Shown here: positions 11,069-21,639 of the stretch, piece by piece
Layout of the letters: the number at the start of each line of letters is the position of its first letter
How positions within the stretch are numbered: position 1 is the stretch's first letter
Origin: Brachionus rotundiformis
Lineage: Eukaryota > Rotifera > Eurotatoria > Ploima > Brachionidae
NCBI GenBank assembly: GCA_016802295.1
Contig: JAESIW010000138.1
Span: forward strand, 4,677,486 to 4,741,485
Length of the DNA stretch: 64,000 nucleotides
Direction of reading: 5' to 3'
Position numbers and translations under genes: made by a program
The notes under the pieces: generated by a model
Seen by the model: only the letters and a program-made list of their open reading frames with translations
What the model was told of the DNA's origin: nothing
Databases searched by the model: none

Positions 11069-12794
11069 TATCATTTATTTGAATGTCTTAAAAGTTAAGT
11101 TATTTCAAAAATGATTCATAGATTTTTAATTAAGAAAAATTGATTAACAAATTTTTAAATTTTAAAGGGACTTATTTAAAAGTTAATAAATTTCAAAACA
11201 GGGCTTAAAATTTATTTCTATAAAAATTTTAGCTTTCAAAAAATGAAAATTTTTTTTCTTATTATTAAGTTATGATTTGCTTAAGAGCAAGTTCTTGATT
11301 GTTTATGTAATTTAAAAATTCAAGCTCTTGGCCATAGAAATTTTTACTATAGGCAATCAATGTTTTTTAATTATTCGCCATCAATTTACCAAAAGACAAC
11401 TAAATAATTTTGAAAATTATAAAATAAATTTTCACTAGTCTAGTCAATTATGGTAAAAGCATTTTATGGACAATTGAATACTGGTCTTTGTTTTTATTTT
11501 TTTAGTTTCGACAAAAAAATCGCTTAATAAATATAAATAAATTAATCCTTTGAATATTTTTTATTTTTTAAATTTAAATAAATAAACCGAGATTAAAAAA
11601 TAACAAAAGCTTTTGAAAAATTGTTTTAAATGGTATCATATTGAAAATTATATAAAACAAGTGAACTAAAAAGAAACATAAACATTCAAGCCTACGAACA
11701 TCTATTATACTTCTAGGGCAGATTAAACATAATTTGATAAAAGTTATTTGAATATCAAGTGTTTTCAAAAAATCATTAAATTTTAAACCCAAAGACTCTT
11801 AAACAGATTACCAATTTAAAGATACTTAAACTTTATTTTAGTCATATAAAATATTTAGCATTGAATAATTTTCAATTTATAACTTGTTTCACTAAAAACT
11901 TTTAAAGGTTTTAACATTAAATATTTTTAAACGATTTATACAACAAGTCTTTAACATAAGTTTAATATTTGATTCAGGTAGTAGAATTTTGAATCTTTAC
12001 TGCTTATGTTTTGTGTTTACATGTAACCATATCAAAAAGGTTAATGTTTACCTTCTTTAACTAAGATATAAATTTGCATTTTTTAATTAACTTATACAAA
12101 TATAATATAATAAGTTAACTTATTGAATTAAAAAAAAATTTAAGTATTCGTAATTCGAAAAATAGCAACCATAGCTATGATTAAATATTAAGCAATTTAA
12201 ATTAGCTTTGCTCTCAATTAGTTTTTTTTTACCTATAGTTTCAAAATCTCTAGTACTTGGTAATTAAATTTTTAGTGTTATTAATTGAGCAAGGGCTTTA
12301 ATAACTGTATTTCTTTAAAAATGAATTAAGACAGAATTAGTAATTCAATATTTTTTTAGTAGCAATTATTCAAATTAGAATAGGTTACAATAATAACAAG
12401 GGATTTGAATTTTTCCATATAGGACTTTTAAGAATAAAGTTTTTAAATAATCGAAACAAATTAAAATCATTTATTTAGAGTAAATTTCTTAAAAAGCTGA
12501 AAACTTTTAAATAAAACCTTTGAAATTAGCCACGGAACGAATTATGAAATTCTATTATATAGCTAATCTTAAAACAGAAATTAAATAGCCAAATAATTCA
12601 ACTAAAAATTATCTTAAAGACTAGTTAATTTAAAAGTATTTATCGAATATCGATTGTTTATCTAGTTTATATTTTTTTTGAACAATAATCTGCCATTGCA
12701 TGATGTAACTCATTATAAAATCTAAAATGAAAACTTAAAATTTATTTCAAGTATTTAATACTTTTAAAAAATATTTTTTGTTTAAACTAAATAG
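11069..12794. other. Intergenic, AT-rich
   Basis: No supported gene. A 72-codon minus-strand ORF at 11574-11792 has the composition expected by chance in this background. Confidence 0.45.
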
Positions 12795-14513
12795 ATGAAT
12801 CAAGATTTTATGAGGCAGCATAGTCAAATCGAGGAAAATTTTGTCGACCAAAATTTGGAAAAATCAGCCATAAATGATCTAAAAAATGGTAAAAACGAAC
12901 GTCGGCACACAGACTCTTATTCGAGCATTTTTAAAACAAAAGCATTCAACAAAAAATCTAAAAGAAAATCTCATAATTCCAGCTTTACCAGCATAAACTC
13001 ATTTACACAAACTTCTCTTTCTTTCAAAAACGAAGATACTCAATCTATAATATTTGAAAATGCCGAAACGCCTGTACCACTAGTTCAAATCGATTATGAT
13101 TCATTAATACCAAATAAACATACTGATTTGACCAAATTGTCTTATTCAAACAATTTAGAAAAATATCTCATTACTCATATATATTCAGATGTGAACAAAT
13201 TGAGTAGTTTGATTTCACAAATGGACCATATTGACTTGGATCATTTTTTGAAAACTCCAGACGAAAATGAATGTCTTCCATTATTCTATGCAATCAAAAC
13301 CCAGTGTATCAATTCAATCAAGCTTTTGCTTCTAAAAGGTTCTTCGTTGAATAGGACAACAAAATCAGGCGACCCGGCCCTTCATTTGGCATGCCTTTTG
13401 GGAACATCTATCGACTTAATTGAGTTTCTTATTTCCAAAATGAACGATTTATATCAGACTGACCAAGAGGGTTGGTGCCCCTTACATTGTGCTTGTAATC
13501 AAGGAAACTTGGAAATTGTCCAGTACTTGATTGAGAAAAAATTTATGAATCCTAATGTCAAAGACTCAAAAACAAGCTACACTGGCATTCAACTTGCTGC
13601 CATGAACGGACAAACCCATGTAGTGGATTATTTATTGGCTTTTCCGAATGTTACAGGCGTAAAGAACCCAAATTCTCCCATGAATGAAAAAAACAATATC
13701 CCAAGTAATCCCAAAGCTTTGAATAAAAAAATTGAAATATTTAAAGACAAAAGTAAAAATGTCAAATGTAAGGAGAGAATTTCTTTAGAGCCAAAATTCC
13801 TATACACATTTGATAACAAAAAAAATTCTGTTTCCAAGTTTGTGTACAATAATTTTCTAATCGACATTAAGAGCCAAAATAATGAAGGTCAAAATTTACT
13901 CCACATTGCTTGCTTTTATGGACAGTATGACATTGTACAAAAATTGCTGAAAAAATATGCAAGTAATCAATTGGATCTAAATAGCATGGACTTTAAAGGT
14001 AGAACTTGCTTGGATTTGGCATGGATTTGGTTGCTATATTCCAACTCGAATGACGCAAAAAGCGTTTTCTTTGATCCAAAAAATTGTTTTTATGTACAAA
14101 CAAAAGAGTTAATAAATAGTGAAAAAATTGATCGAGAAGTAAAATTATTATTTTTATTGGTTAGTTTTGGTGCCAAGTTTTCCAACCAGAAACAAATATT
14201 ATTCGATAAATATATTTCTAATCCTTTATATCAAATGGGCAAGGATGTGACAGAAAATTCTATTTCTATTCAAATTTATTTAAAACTTATTCATCATTTG
14301 TTTAAGCTCAATTTACCAACATTGTTTTTACAAAGTAAAGCAGTCAGTGTTGAAAATGAAAAGGAAAATTGTGGTTTCAACAAACCACAATTTGTAAGCA
14401 ATATGGATGATATTCGGAAATTTGTTGAACTCAATGTATTTGATCCATTGGAAAAACAAATTTACTTGAATAAAATTGCATCGGTAATCAATGCATTAGA
14501 AGCTTTTTGTTGA
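12795..14513 (+). CDS. Ankyrin-repeat protein, 572 residues
   Basis: Single-exon frame. Ankyrin repeats are recognisable at about 156-187, 191-223 (G-D-P-A-L-H-L-A-C), 225-256 (G-W-C-P-L-H-C-A-C-N-Q-G-N), 260-290 and, after a Lys/Asn-rich spacer, 364-398 (G-Q-N-L-L-H-I-A-C-F-Y-G) with a partial repeat from 401. The N-terminal 100 residues and the 290-360 spacer look disordered. No catalytic domain, signal or membrane segment is visible. Probably a protein-interaction scaffold; no orthologue recognised. Confidence 0.88.
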   Translation: MNQDFMRQHSQIEENFVDQNLEKSAINDLKNGKNERRHTDSYSSIFKTKAFNKKSKRKSHNSSFTSINSFTQTSLSFKNEDTQSIIFENAETPVPLVQIDYDSLIPNKHTDLTKLSYSNNLEKYLITHIYSDVNKLSSLISQMDHIDLDHFLKTPDENECLPLFYAIKTQCINSIKLLLLKGSSLNRTTKSGDPALHLACLLGTSIDLIEFLISKMNDLYQTDQEGWCPLHCACNQGNLEIVQYLIEKKFMNPNVKDSKTSYTGIQLAAMNGQTHVVDYLLAFPNVTGVKNPNSPMNEKNNIPSNPKALNKKIEIFKDKSKNVKCKERISLEPKFLYTFDNKKNSVSKFVYNNFLIDIKSQNNEGQNLLHIACFYGQYDIVQKLLKKYASNQLDLNSMDFKGRTCLDLAWIWLLYSNSNDAKSVFFDPKNCFYVQTKELINSEKIDREVKLLFLLVSFGAKFSNQKQILFDKYISNPLYQMGKDVTENSISIQIYLKLIHHLFKLNLPTLFLQSKAVSVENEKENCGFNKPQFVSNMDDIRKFVELNVFDPLEKQIYLNKIASVINALEAFC

Positions 14514-15853
14514 TAATTTTCATTTCGAAAACAAGTTTAGTTATGGCATAACCGGATTAATAATTTAATTTTTTTTATATAAATTAATAAAATATTGAAA
14601 CTTGTATAAAAAGAATGAGGAATCTAATTTTTTTATAATTTGTTTTACTTTATTTTCCTATGAAGACAGTATAATAAATATTTTCGAAAGAGTGAAGCCA
14701 TTTTTCCCTAATTGTGAAACTTTTTAAAAATGTTTATCATAGAATTAATTTCTTTTAATTCAAATCAATTAATAATTATAATAATAATAAAGCTTAAGAC
14801 TTGCGTAGATGACTTACTAAGAAAGCTTTCTAGAATAAAATACGATATGTAGCATAGGAGTACTATTGCTAAGGTAAAAAGTTAAGTTGAGATTGCAGAT
14901 CCTTCTGGTCCCACAGTCTTAAACAGAAACTTTCCATGAGCCATAACTGTTTTTGAATTGGTTAACCGTCGAAGAGTTTATTACTTTTTATTCCACTCTT
15001 TGGCGATGCGGTTTTTGAAGTTGTCACGTTGAGCACATTTTGTTGAACTTTTTCCAAATAAAAATCTTGTACCCTAGAGTTTAGCTTCACTTGACTGGCT
15101 AAACTTGAATTTCAAAAAAAATCAAATTTTTCAAGAATTTTTAAATTAAATTCAGTAAATGACAATCAAAAAATGATTAATTCACATCTATTAGGTCTAT
15201 ATGGCATTTTTATATTAAATCTAGAATATGTTAATAATGCTATCTTTTCAGTTTAAAGAATGATTTAAAGATATTGAATTAGTCAATTTTGAACGATAGT
15301 AAATTTTTAGTTAATTTAATTAAAGTGCAATAGATATTATTATTAATATCATCACAATTAAAAATTAAAATCAAGATAGAGAGAACAAACAATACAAGAG
15401 GCCATAAATTCTATTTAGATAAAAAATCAAGCACATGGAATCAATTTTCCAAGAAAGATGGTGAATGCTGGTTAAACATGCGAACAAATTTAGTTTAAAT
15501 GTTGGTTGTCGTAGAAACAAAGTTATGTGCTCAATTTATAATTCTTAAAAATAAATAAAAATATATTGGCTTAGAATTGGAGTTGTCAATTTTATAATCT
15601 ATTTAAATTCCTTTTTCATTAGCAGATAAACTTTTATCTTTGGCCGATGATTTACTCAATATCTCTTCGAGGTAAGTCGATTTTTTTCAAGAAGTAGTTT
15701 AATTCTCAGATAGTAATTTTGCTTCATAATAGTATTTTTGTATTTTTGGTGATAAAAAAAGTGACATTAATGCTAAAAAAATAAAATTCAAATACATTTT
15801 TAATTGAATTGAAATTAGATAATTGAATTTTTTATTTATTGTAAATATATTTA
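14514..15853. other. Intergenic between convergent genes
   Basis: Contains the 3' flanks of the ankyrin gene (+) and the type I membrane protein gene (-). A GC-richer segment at 14881-15080 is listed separately. Confidence 0.5.
14881..15080 (-). mobile_element. Possible decayed reverse-transcriptase C-terminal fragment
   Basis: The reverse strand reads a short frame with R-D-N-F-K-N-R-I-A-K-E-W-N ahead of two stops. This resembles the F-x-x-R-x-x-x-x-W-N pattern near the C terminus of non-LTR retrotransposon proteins. The following sequence is not recognisable. Weak evidence, based on pattern and local GC content only. Confidence 0.25.
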
Positions 15854-17143
15854 TTAACTTTCTAAAACAAAATGAACACGAGGATTATTATTTGACTGAT
15901 TATTGTTTGCGTTGCTTGAAAATATGGAATTAGATCGTGATTGCTTGCTGTTTGAATCGAATTGAGCCTGTGAAGAGGACCATGGTTTATCATCTAATAA
16001 ATGTGAAATACTTTTTATGCATTCTTCATTTTCATCTGGCTCTAAAATTTTATTCGGACACTGATAGTGCATAGCTACTTGACTATCATTTGGTGATTCT
16101 TCTGGTATGGTTTCTCCGATTGTAAATTCAGCTTTTTTAAATTCTGTTTTCACCGGATTTGATTTATTCAACAGAGGTTCTGTATCAATTGGTTCTTCTT
16201 GGAAAGTAAAATTTTTGGAATAATCTGTGACTGTAATTGCGGGATTTTTTTCCTTTATTGTCAACGAGTTGTGAGAACTAACATTGCTTTGGATTGCTGA
16301 ATGATTGCCACTATTTTGCTGAGATTTTTTGCCAATATAATTTTGAAGTGATTGGAAATACTTTTTTCGAGGATTCTTGATAAAGTAATGCGCTATGGTG
16401 ATAATTACCAAAATAAGACCCAAAAGAACAAGTATAAAAATGACCATTACAAGTTCACGATCGATTCCGTCGATTTCGTGAATATCAGAATTAATTGCAC
16501 TTAAAAAATGGCTCGGTGTGTCTATGTCCACACAAAGATCGACATCATGAGCCCGGTCATCGTTCAACAATTCGGAATTCATCTGGGTGCAATCTGTAGA
16601 ATTTTCGTCAAATTGTGGATTATTTTTATAAAATGAAACACAGACTATATAAGGCCTGATATGGACTCGATTTATAACAAGAGTATTGACTCGGTCGATT
16701 ATCGGATTTCGCTTCAGAAACATGTTCGACTTACCAAGCTCTCGGTAGCTGAACATGTAATATGAGTAGTTGAGGACACTTTTAAATTTGGTTATATTCC
16801 CAAAATCTATGTCAACTCGTATGCAATGTGGCGACTCAAAAAATTGGTACTTCCAATTTATTTCTATCAAAGAGTCATTTAGTTTGCTGAATATTTCATC
16901 ATGGCTACATCTCTGATAGAATATGTTGTAGATGTCGCTCACTGCTGAAACTGAATAAATTTGTGCCAAGCTTGGTATGATAAGACGTTTTTCGACATGT
17001 GGATTAAACTCATTGAAATAATGGCTACATTTTGTTTTGTAATTAGGCTTTGCGTGCTTCAATTGTTGCTGGTATTTTTTACTTGAGGCTAGCACTGAAC
17101 CAAAAAATATGAAAATTAATAGGATAAGGAAATTAGGCCTCAT
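15854..17143 (-). CDS. Type I single-pass membrane protein, 429 residues
   Basis: The signal peptide (1-19, hydrophobic and ending V-L-A-S) is followed by an extracellular region to about 229. It has Cys residues at 39, 79, 107, 168, 185 and 204 and several N-x-S/T sites (for example N-I-T, N-Y-S, N-S-T). A strong transmembrane segment (230-254) is followed by K-N-P-R-K-K and a Ser/Asn-rich cytoplasmic tail of about 170 residues. The stretch R-P-Y-I-V-C-V-S-F-Y resembles the last strands of a fibronectin-III-like fold, but I cannot confirm a domain. Probably a cell-surface receptor or adhesion protein of unknown ligand. Confidence 0.8.
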   Translation of the reverse strand: MRPNFLILLIFIFFGSVLASSKKYQQQLKHAKPNYKTKCSHYFNEFNPHVEKRLIIPSLAQIYSVSAVSDIYNIFYQRCSHDEIFSKLNDSLIEINWKYQFFESPHCIRVDIDFGNITKFKSVLNYSYYMFSYRELGKSNMFLKRNPIIDRVNTLVINRVHIRPYIVCVSFYKNNPQFDENSTDCTQMNSELLNDDRAHDVDLCVDIDTPSHFLSAINSDIHEIDGIDRELVMVIFILVLLGLILVIITIAHYFIKNPRKKYFQSLQNYIGKKSQQNSGNHSAIQSNVSSHNSLTIKEKNPAITVTDYSKNFTFQEEPIDTEPLLNKSNPVKTEFKKAEFTIGETIPEESPNDSQVAMHYQCPNKILEPDENEECIKSISHLLDDKPWSSSQAQFDSNSKQSRSNSIFSSNANNNQSNNNPRVHFVLES

Positions 17144-17750
17144 TGTTTTTCCTTCATTTCAAATTTTAATAAATGGCAACTTTTTGTTTACTTGTCTTTT
17201 TTTTTCAAGTTTATGAGTGAGCGAGTTCGTTTAATTAAAGCTGAAATTATGAAAAATATTTCAAACTATCGTTTCTATACGAATTTTGCAATCGAATTTA
17301 TTATGAAAATCCAAGTCTAGAGCCTAAACATATTTAAATATAATAAATGCTATTATATTTAGGAAAAATTTGATTTATATCATAAATAGATAAATTTTTT
17401 ACGGATCATCAAAATTCTTTAATGGATAAATTGGCTTTCGAATAAAAGATTTTTTTAATTAAAAAAAGATCATTCATTTTCAAATACTTCTTGATATGAT
17501 TAATTTAATATTGAGGTAATTAAGGAAAATTTTGTATGGCTTCTTTTTAAAAGCTTAAATTAAAAACATTATTTTTTAAAGTTTAACAAATTTCCTAAAA
17601 TGAATAAACTAGGTCCAGCAATTTATTCTTTAAACTTTGTTTGATACGAATTGAAAAGACATTTTATCAGTTAATATTAGTTAGTCTAATCATAATAAAT
17701 AAAACCACCAAAGTTTTTGGAAGTATATTCCAGTTTAATTGATATCCTTA
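17144..17750. other. Intergenic, presumed promoter of the type I membrane protein
   Basis: No coding or RNA feature seen on either strand. Confidence 0.5.
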
Positions 17751-18011
17751 ATGAAGAAGCTGTACCGTCTGTACTCCTCTTTCTTTATTTCGATATTATG
17801 TCCTCTTAAATTGTGCTATTACTTATTTCCAAACCGGTACTGCAAACTTCGGAGTATGAGGAAATTCGGAACAATAATAATGCTAATTCTTTAGTATGTA
17901 TTCAAAAAAATATCCAACAAGGAATTTATATTTTATTTTTATTTTTCCTGAAGCTGGTTCTGGCAGTATTTCTCTGAGTATTTTACCAAACAAACTCGTA
18001 AATTACCATAA
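17751..18011 (+). CDS. Small two-exon gene of unknown function, 66 residues
   Basis: Exons 17751-17893 and 17954-18011 join in phase 2 across a 60 bp intron with donor GTATGT and acceptor TGAAG. The upstream in-frame TAA makes Met17751 the start. The N terminus is signal-like, and two cysteines eight residues apart follow (C-Y-Y-L-F-P-N-R-Y-C). A second hydrophobic stretch spans the splice site, and the tail is basic. It could be a short secreted peptide or a two-pass membrane protein; the Cys spacing recalls elevenin-type peptides but the rest does not. Composition is clearly less AT-rich than the flanks. No family recognised. Confidence 0.4.
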
Positions 18012-18601
18012 ATTGTAATATGTACATTTTGGTGGAAAACAAATAAAATGTGACAGATAAAATTTTTATCAAGTTATTTATTTTAGATTTCAAATCTAAT
18101 TAATTAACGCATAATTTCCGATTAAAAATTTAAGTTTAAAATTGATAGACATAATTTTACATTATTGATCATCCAACCTGATTAAAACCATATGTTTCAT
18201 TATCTTGTTTTTAGTTTTTAATTTCTTTGAAAATACTAATAGTGCGAATCAAAACATAATATTAGAAAAAGTATATTGTAGCGCTATATAAGATCCCGAT
18301 TTATCAAAGTTAATCTGAATCAGCGAGAATAAATCGAAAGAGATATTTTTTTGATATTTTTTGTCTTTATTGAAAAGACCTTTAAAAAAGCATCGTAAAA
18401 TCGAACCGATTGATATTCTAATTAATTTTCAAATAAAAGTTATTAATTAGAAATATTTTATTAGTAAAAAAATACAATAAAAATATAATCATTTTTTAGA
18501 AAAATTCAAAAACAATATACATCATTAATTATTCATAGACTTTATATAATTTTCTTAACAAAATAAGTAAATTACTTAACAATTTTCAGCTTAGCATTTA
18601 A
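18012..18601. other. Intergenic, AT-rich
   Basis: No supported feature; contains the 3' flank of the first neuropeptide-like gene (-). Confidence 0.5.
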
Positions 18602-18877
18602 CTATCTTCCATAAATGCTGTAAAGATTAAATTTTCTAAAATTATAATCATCAGCATTCCTTTTTCTGATTAAATTTTCTCCACTACCTATGAAGTGATT
18701 CCCGTTCGAATCTCTCTTGTCTTGGAAAATCAACTCATCATTAAAGTCTTCATTATTTTGTACTATAGGAACTAGAACAAATTTAAATTAAATATATTTA
18801 ATTTTTTTTTTCGTAAAATTACTTGCTAAGCTAGATAGAGCCAAAATCAAAATTATCCACAAGAAAGAGAGATTCAT
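18602..18877 (-). CDS. Neuropeptide-precursor-like protein 1, 74 residues, two exons
   Basis: Exon 1 (18877-18823, 55 nt) encodes a signal peptide, MNLSFLWIILILALSSLA. A 51 bp phase-1 intron precedes exon 2 (18771-18602). The propeptide has K-R at 37-38 and R-K-R at 54-56, followed by a 16-residue peptide (57-72) and a terminal G-R before the stop. Removing Arg and converting Gly would leave a C-terminally amidated peptide ending F-N-L-Y-S-I-Y-amide. A 15-residue spacer lies between the two cleavage sites. The next gene upstream has the same exon design and the same C-terminal motif. I do not recognise a known peptide family; a distant SIFamide-like relation (S-I-F against S-I-Y) is speculation. 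Processing is inferred from motifs only. Confidence 0.75.
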
Positions 18878-19189
18878 TTTTCAAATTTTAAATTAGTCGG
18901 TCTTAAATTTGAATTTTGTATTCAAAACCTTTTTATATGCTTCTAAAAATCAAATTCTAAAAATTAAAAACTTGTTGCTTTTTTTAAAAAGTGTAGTTCT
19001 CTTTCTTAATTAACATTTTTTAAAAGAATTCAATACAATTAATTTTTAGCTTAGAAAAAACTTAAAAGGATTATTTTTGTTTAATTTTTCAAGTTATTTA
19101 TTAAAAAAATTTATAAAAAAAACTACTTATTAAACAATTATTACAATTCAATATCCAAATTAATTTACGAAAAAAAATCAATCGAATAA

Positions 19190-19487
19190 TTAACCATAAA
19201 CACTGTATAGATTCAAAAGAGTAATCGTGTATGGATCAATATACCTTTTCTTAAGCATCCTTTTTGTTAATCTATTTGCTATTTTATTCTTAGAATTTTC
19301 ATTTGCACTCAAATAAATGTTTGTATCCATTTTTGACACTATTTTGTCCTCAACTGAAACATCAATATTTTCTTTAAAATCTGAATCTTTTATTTATTAT
19401 TTTAAAAATGACAAAAATTTTTAAGATCGTACCTGCAAACCCATAACATAAAGCCAATAAAATCAAAATAAAAAGGATCAACTTCAT
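19190..19487 (-). CDS. Neuropeptide-precursor-like protein 2, 83 residues, two exons
   Basis: Exon 1 (19487-19433, 55 nt, the same length and phase as its neighbour) encodes a signal peptide ending L-C-Y-G-F-A. A 46 bp intron follows, then exon 2 (19386-19190). Basic sites K-R (60-61) and K-K-R (64-66) precede a 16-residue peptide (67-82) that ends L-L-N-L-Y-S-V-Y, with Gly83 as the last residue before the stop, an amidation donor. Aligned with precursor 1, the 16-mers share Asp3, Tyr5 and N-L-Y-S-x-Y. Both genes and the adjacent GPCR lie on the same strand within about 2 kb. Function in peptide signalling is inferred. Confidence 0.78.
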
Positions 19488-19658
19488 TTTTATATTTAGT
19501 TATAATTGCTTATATCTGATAGAAAGAAATTTATAGAGCTAAAAAATCTAAAAATAACATTAAAGTTAAAAATTATTGTATCTATTATTTTATTTTAGAA
19601 TTCTTTTAAAATTTTTAAACAAAGCAAAACTTAAACCTAAGCTAATAAAAGAAATGAT

Positions 19659-20639
19659 TCAATATTTTCTCGAGATTGTCAATTCAACGCTAGATTTTAG
19701 CATTTTGATATTTGGCTTTAATTTAGTTATTGAAATCAACTCATTTCTAAAAGAAACATTAAAAAAAATGTTAAAAAAAAATAATAAACTAAAATATGAA
19801 TATGAAATAGCATTGCTAATTAAATGCATGAAATAAACTTTGTCACTAATTTCGAGGGATACATTTTGTTTTCTATACAAAATGCTGGTTAGAACGTAAG
19901 TGGTGGCCAATGGGAAATTCAAAATCAAAAATAAAGTGTTAACCAAGCAAAGACCAAAAGCAAATTGAATTTCTCTCTTGAATTTTGTTTTGTAGCATGA
20001 TCTCTTTTTAGAATCAATTAGTTTTTGTACCATTAAAATGTTAAGAATAGCAATTGCAATAAATGGGATAATGACTCGCAAGAGAGATGAAGAAATGTTC
20101 GATAAAAGCTGGTTAATACGATTAATTGTACAATTTCGGATTAATCTAGTTTGATTGAATTTGTCGATGAATATTTGTCTATTTAAGTATTTAAAACTGT
20201 TTGGAAGGTTCATGCCTAGAATAAAAATTAAGATACCAACGATTATTAAATTGATATTAATTCTTTTTTTAAGCAAAAAAGCCACTCTGCTTGTTGGTCT
20301 GGTTATTTCCAAATATTTGTTAAGTGTTAAAAGAACTTGTATATAAATAGGGATTTGTTGACTTATTCTACCAAAGTATCGAAATAGATAACATGATAAA
20401 CTAGAATAAACACTCAAATCAATGCCAATTAATTTAAAATATTTGTAAAAAACGTAGTCCCAAATTAGGGCAATGGTATTAAAAAATGCTATAAATGATG
20501 AAATATAGCCATAGTTTGTATGCCGGAATCTTTTTCGGAAAAAAATAATAATGGTCAAGATGTTTAGTATAGATCCGATGGGAACAATTATTATTGAACA
20601 GTAAAAATACAATTTTATGGCCAAATTTTGGTATGACAT
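19659..20639 (-). CDS. Divergent rhodopsin-family GPCR, 326 residues
   Basis: An intronless frame with seven hydrophobic segments of the expected spacing and a short N terminus and tail. The segment after TM3 reads L-N-K-Y-L-E-I-T-R-P, where L-N-K-Y replaces the usual D-R-Y. TM6/TM7 lack a clear C-W-x-P or N-P-x-x-Y motif, and the TM7 end reads S-Y-F-S-L-L-F-F-F-N. It resembles the fast-evolving orphan peptide-receptor-like class of small invertebrates. The gene starts 1150 bases upstream of the second neuropeptide-like gene, on the same strand. Ligand unknown; a link with the neighbouring peptides is a hypothesis. Confidence 0.75.
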   Translation of the reverse strand: MSYQNLAIKLYFYCSIIIVPIGSILNILTIIIFFRKRFRHTNYGYISSFIAFFNTIALIWDYVFYKYFKLIGIDLSVYSSLSCYLFRYFGRISQQIPIYIQVLLTLNKYLEITRPTSRVAFLLKKRININLIIVGILIFILGMNLPNSFKYLNRQIFIDKFNQTRLIRNCTINRINQLLSNISSSLLRVIIPFIAIAILNILMVQKLIDSKKRSCYKTKFKREIQFAFGLCLVNTLFLILNFPLATTYVLTSILYRKQNVSLEISDKVYFMHLISNAISYSYFSLLFFFNIFFNVSFRNELISITKLKPNIKMLKSSVELTISRKY

Positions 20640-21639
20640 TTTTATAAAATTTTGTTAGCGAAGAAAGGCTTCTCTTGAAAATTAAAAATTAAAATTATCA
20701 GATATTATCTTTCATCATTTTTTAATTGAATTTATTAATTAGCTATTAAAAATCAATTTCATTAGTATATTAGGTTCAATTTTCAATTAAGTAACGGGTG
20801 TAGAATAAAAAGGCACAAAACTAATAATCACAATACGACTCATATCTAAGGTTTTAATATTTTAGGATTTTAGATTAATTTTTCTTTAGAATCGTTAACT
20901 TTTCATTGGAAATTTTCATTTTTCATTAATAAGTTATTGTTGAAGCTCATTTATAACAAAGTTAACCAAATTGTCTGCAAAAATACATGAATAATTATTA
21001 TTGGTTTTTATTAAGGACGTCATTAATGAAAATGTTGAATCCAAATTGATTAATATCTGATCGTTATTAGACTCATCATTTATTCAAGATTGAATTTATA
21101 TTTACTTAACAAAATCTTAAATCTAAAAATGATCTTATCCAAGAGTTAGATAAAATAATTCATTAAGTATTACCTCAGATATTAGCTATTTTGCAAAACT
21201 TATATGAGAGGTCGCCTATGGTAGCTCGTTGCTCGCTCGTATTTAATCTTAGATTTAAAAGATAAATAATACTTGATTATTAAATCGGGTTTAAACCAGC
21301 TAGTTTGTTAAGAGTATTAATAAGTATTTGAAAAGAAATAGTCTTATTATTAGAACCTAAAAAAAGTGTCATTAATTCATTAGAGCAATAATTAAAAATA
21401 GTTTTCGTTCTTTACTCATTGTTATTGATAATTAGTAAGGATAATTATTGGTTTACTTTTCTTTAGTTTTTTCCAAATTTTTGAGAATATTGGAGCCTCT
21501 CAATAAATAAACTTTCAGCGAAGACATTGTTTTTTAAAGTTCCATCACTTTCTCAGTTTCTTTTGGAGATTTTCTATCTATATAGTGTATACCAAACTAT
21601 GATGTTTTTTAAATTAGTTAATTATTTGGTATTCAATTG
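20640..21639. other. Intergenic with a short retroelement-like 3' motif
   Basis: Mostly featureless AT-rich DNA. At 21206-21228 the sequence AGGTCGCCTATGGTAGC closely matches a motif at 45030-45046 that belongs to a non-LTR retroelement 3' end, so a decayed copy probably lies here. Confidence 0.4.

Noticed and set aside
11574..11792. 72-codon minus-strand ORF
   Set aside because: Rich in Phe, Leu, Ile and Lys as expected by chance; no flanking signals.
19576..19836. Plus-strand ORF opposite the GPCR 3' end
   Set aside because: Shadow of the real minus-strand GPCR frame.
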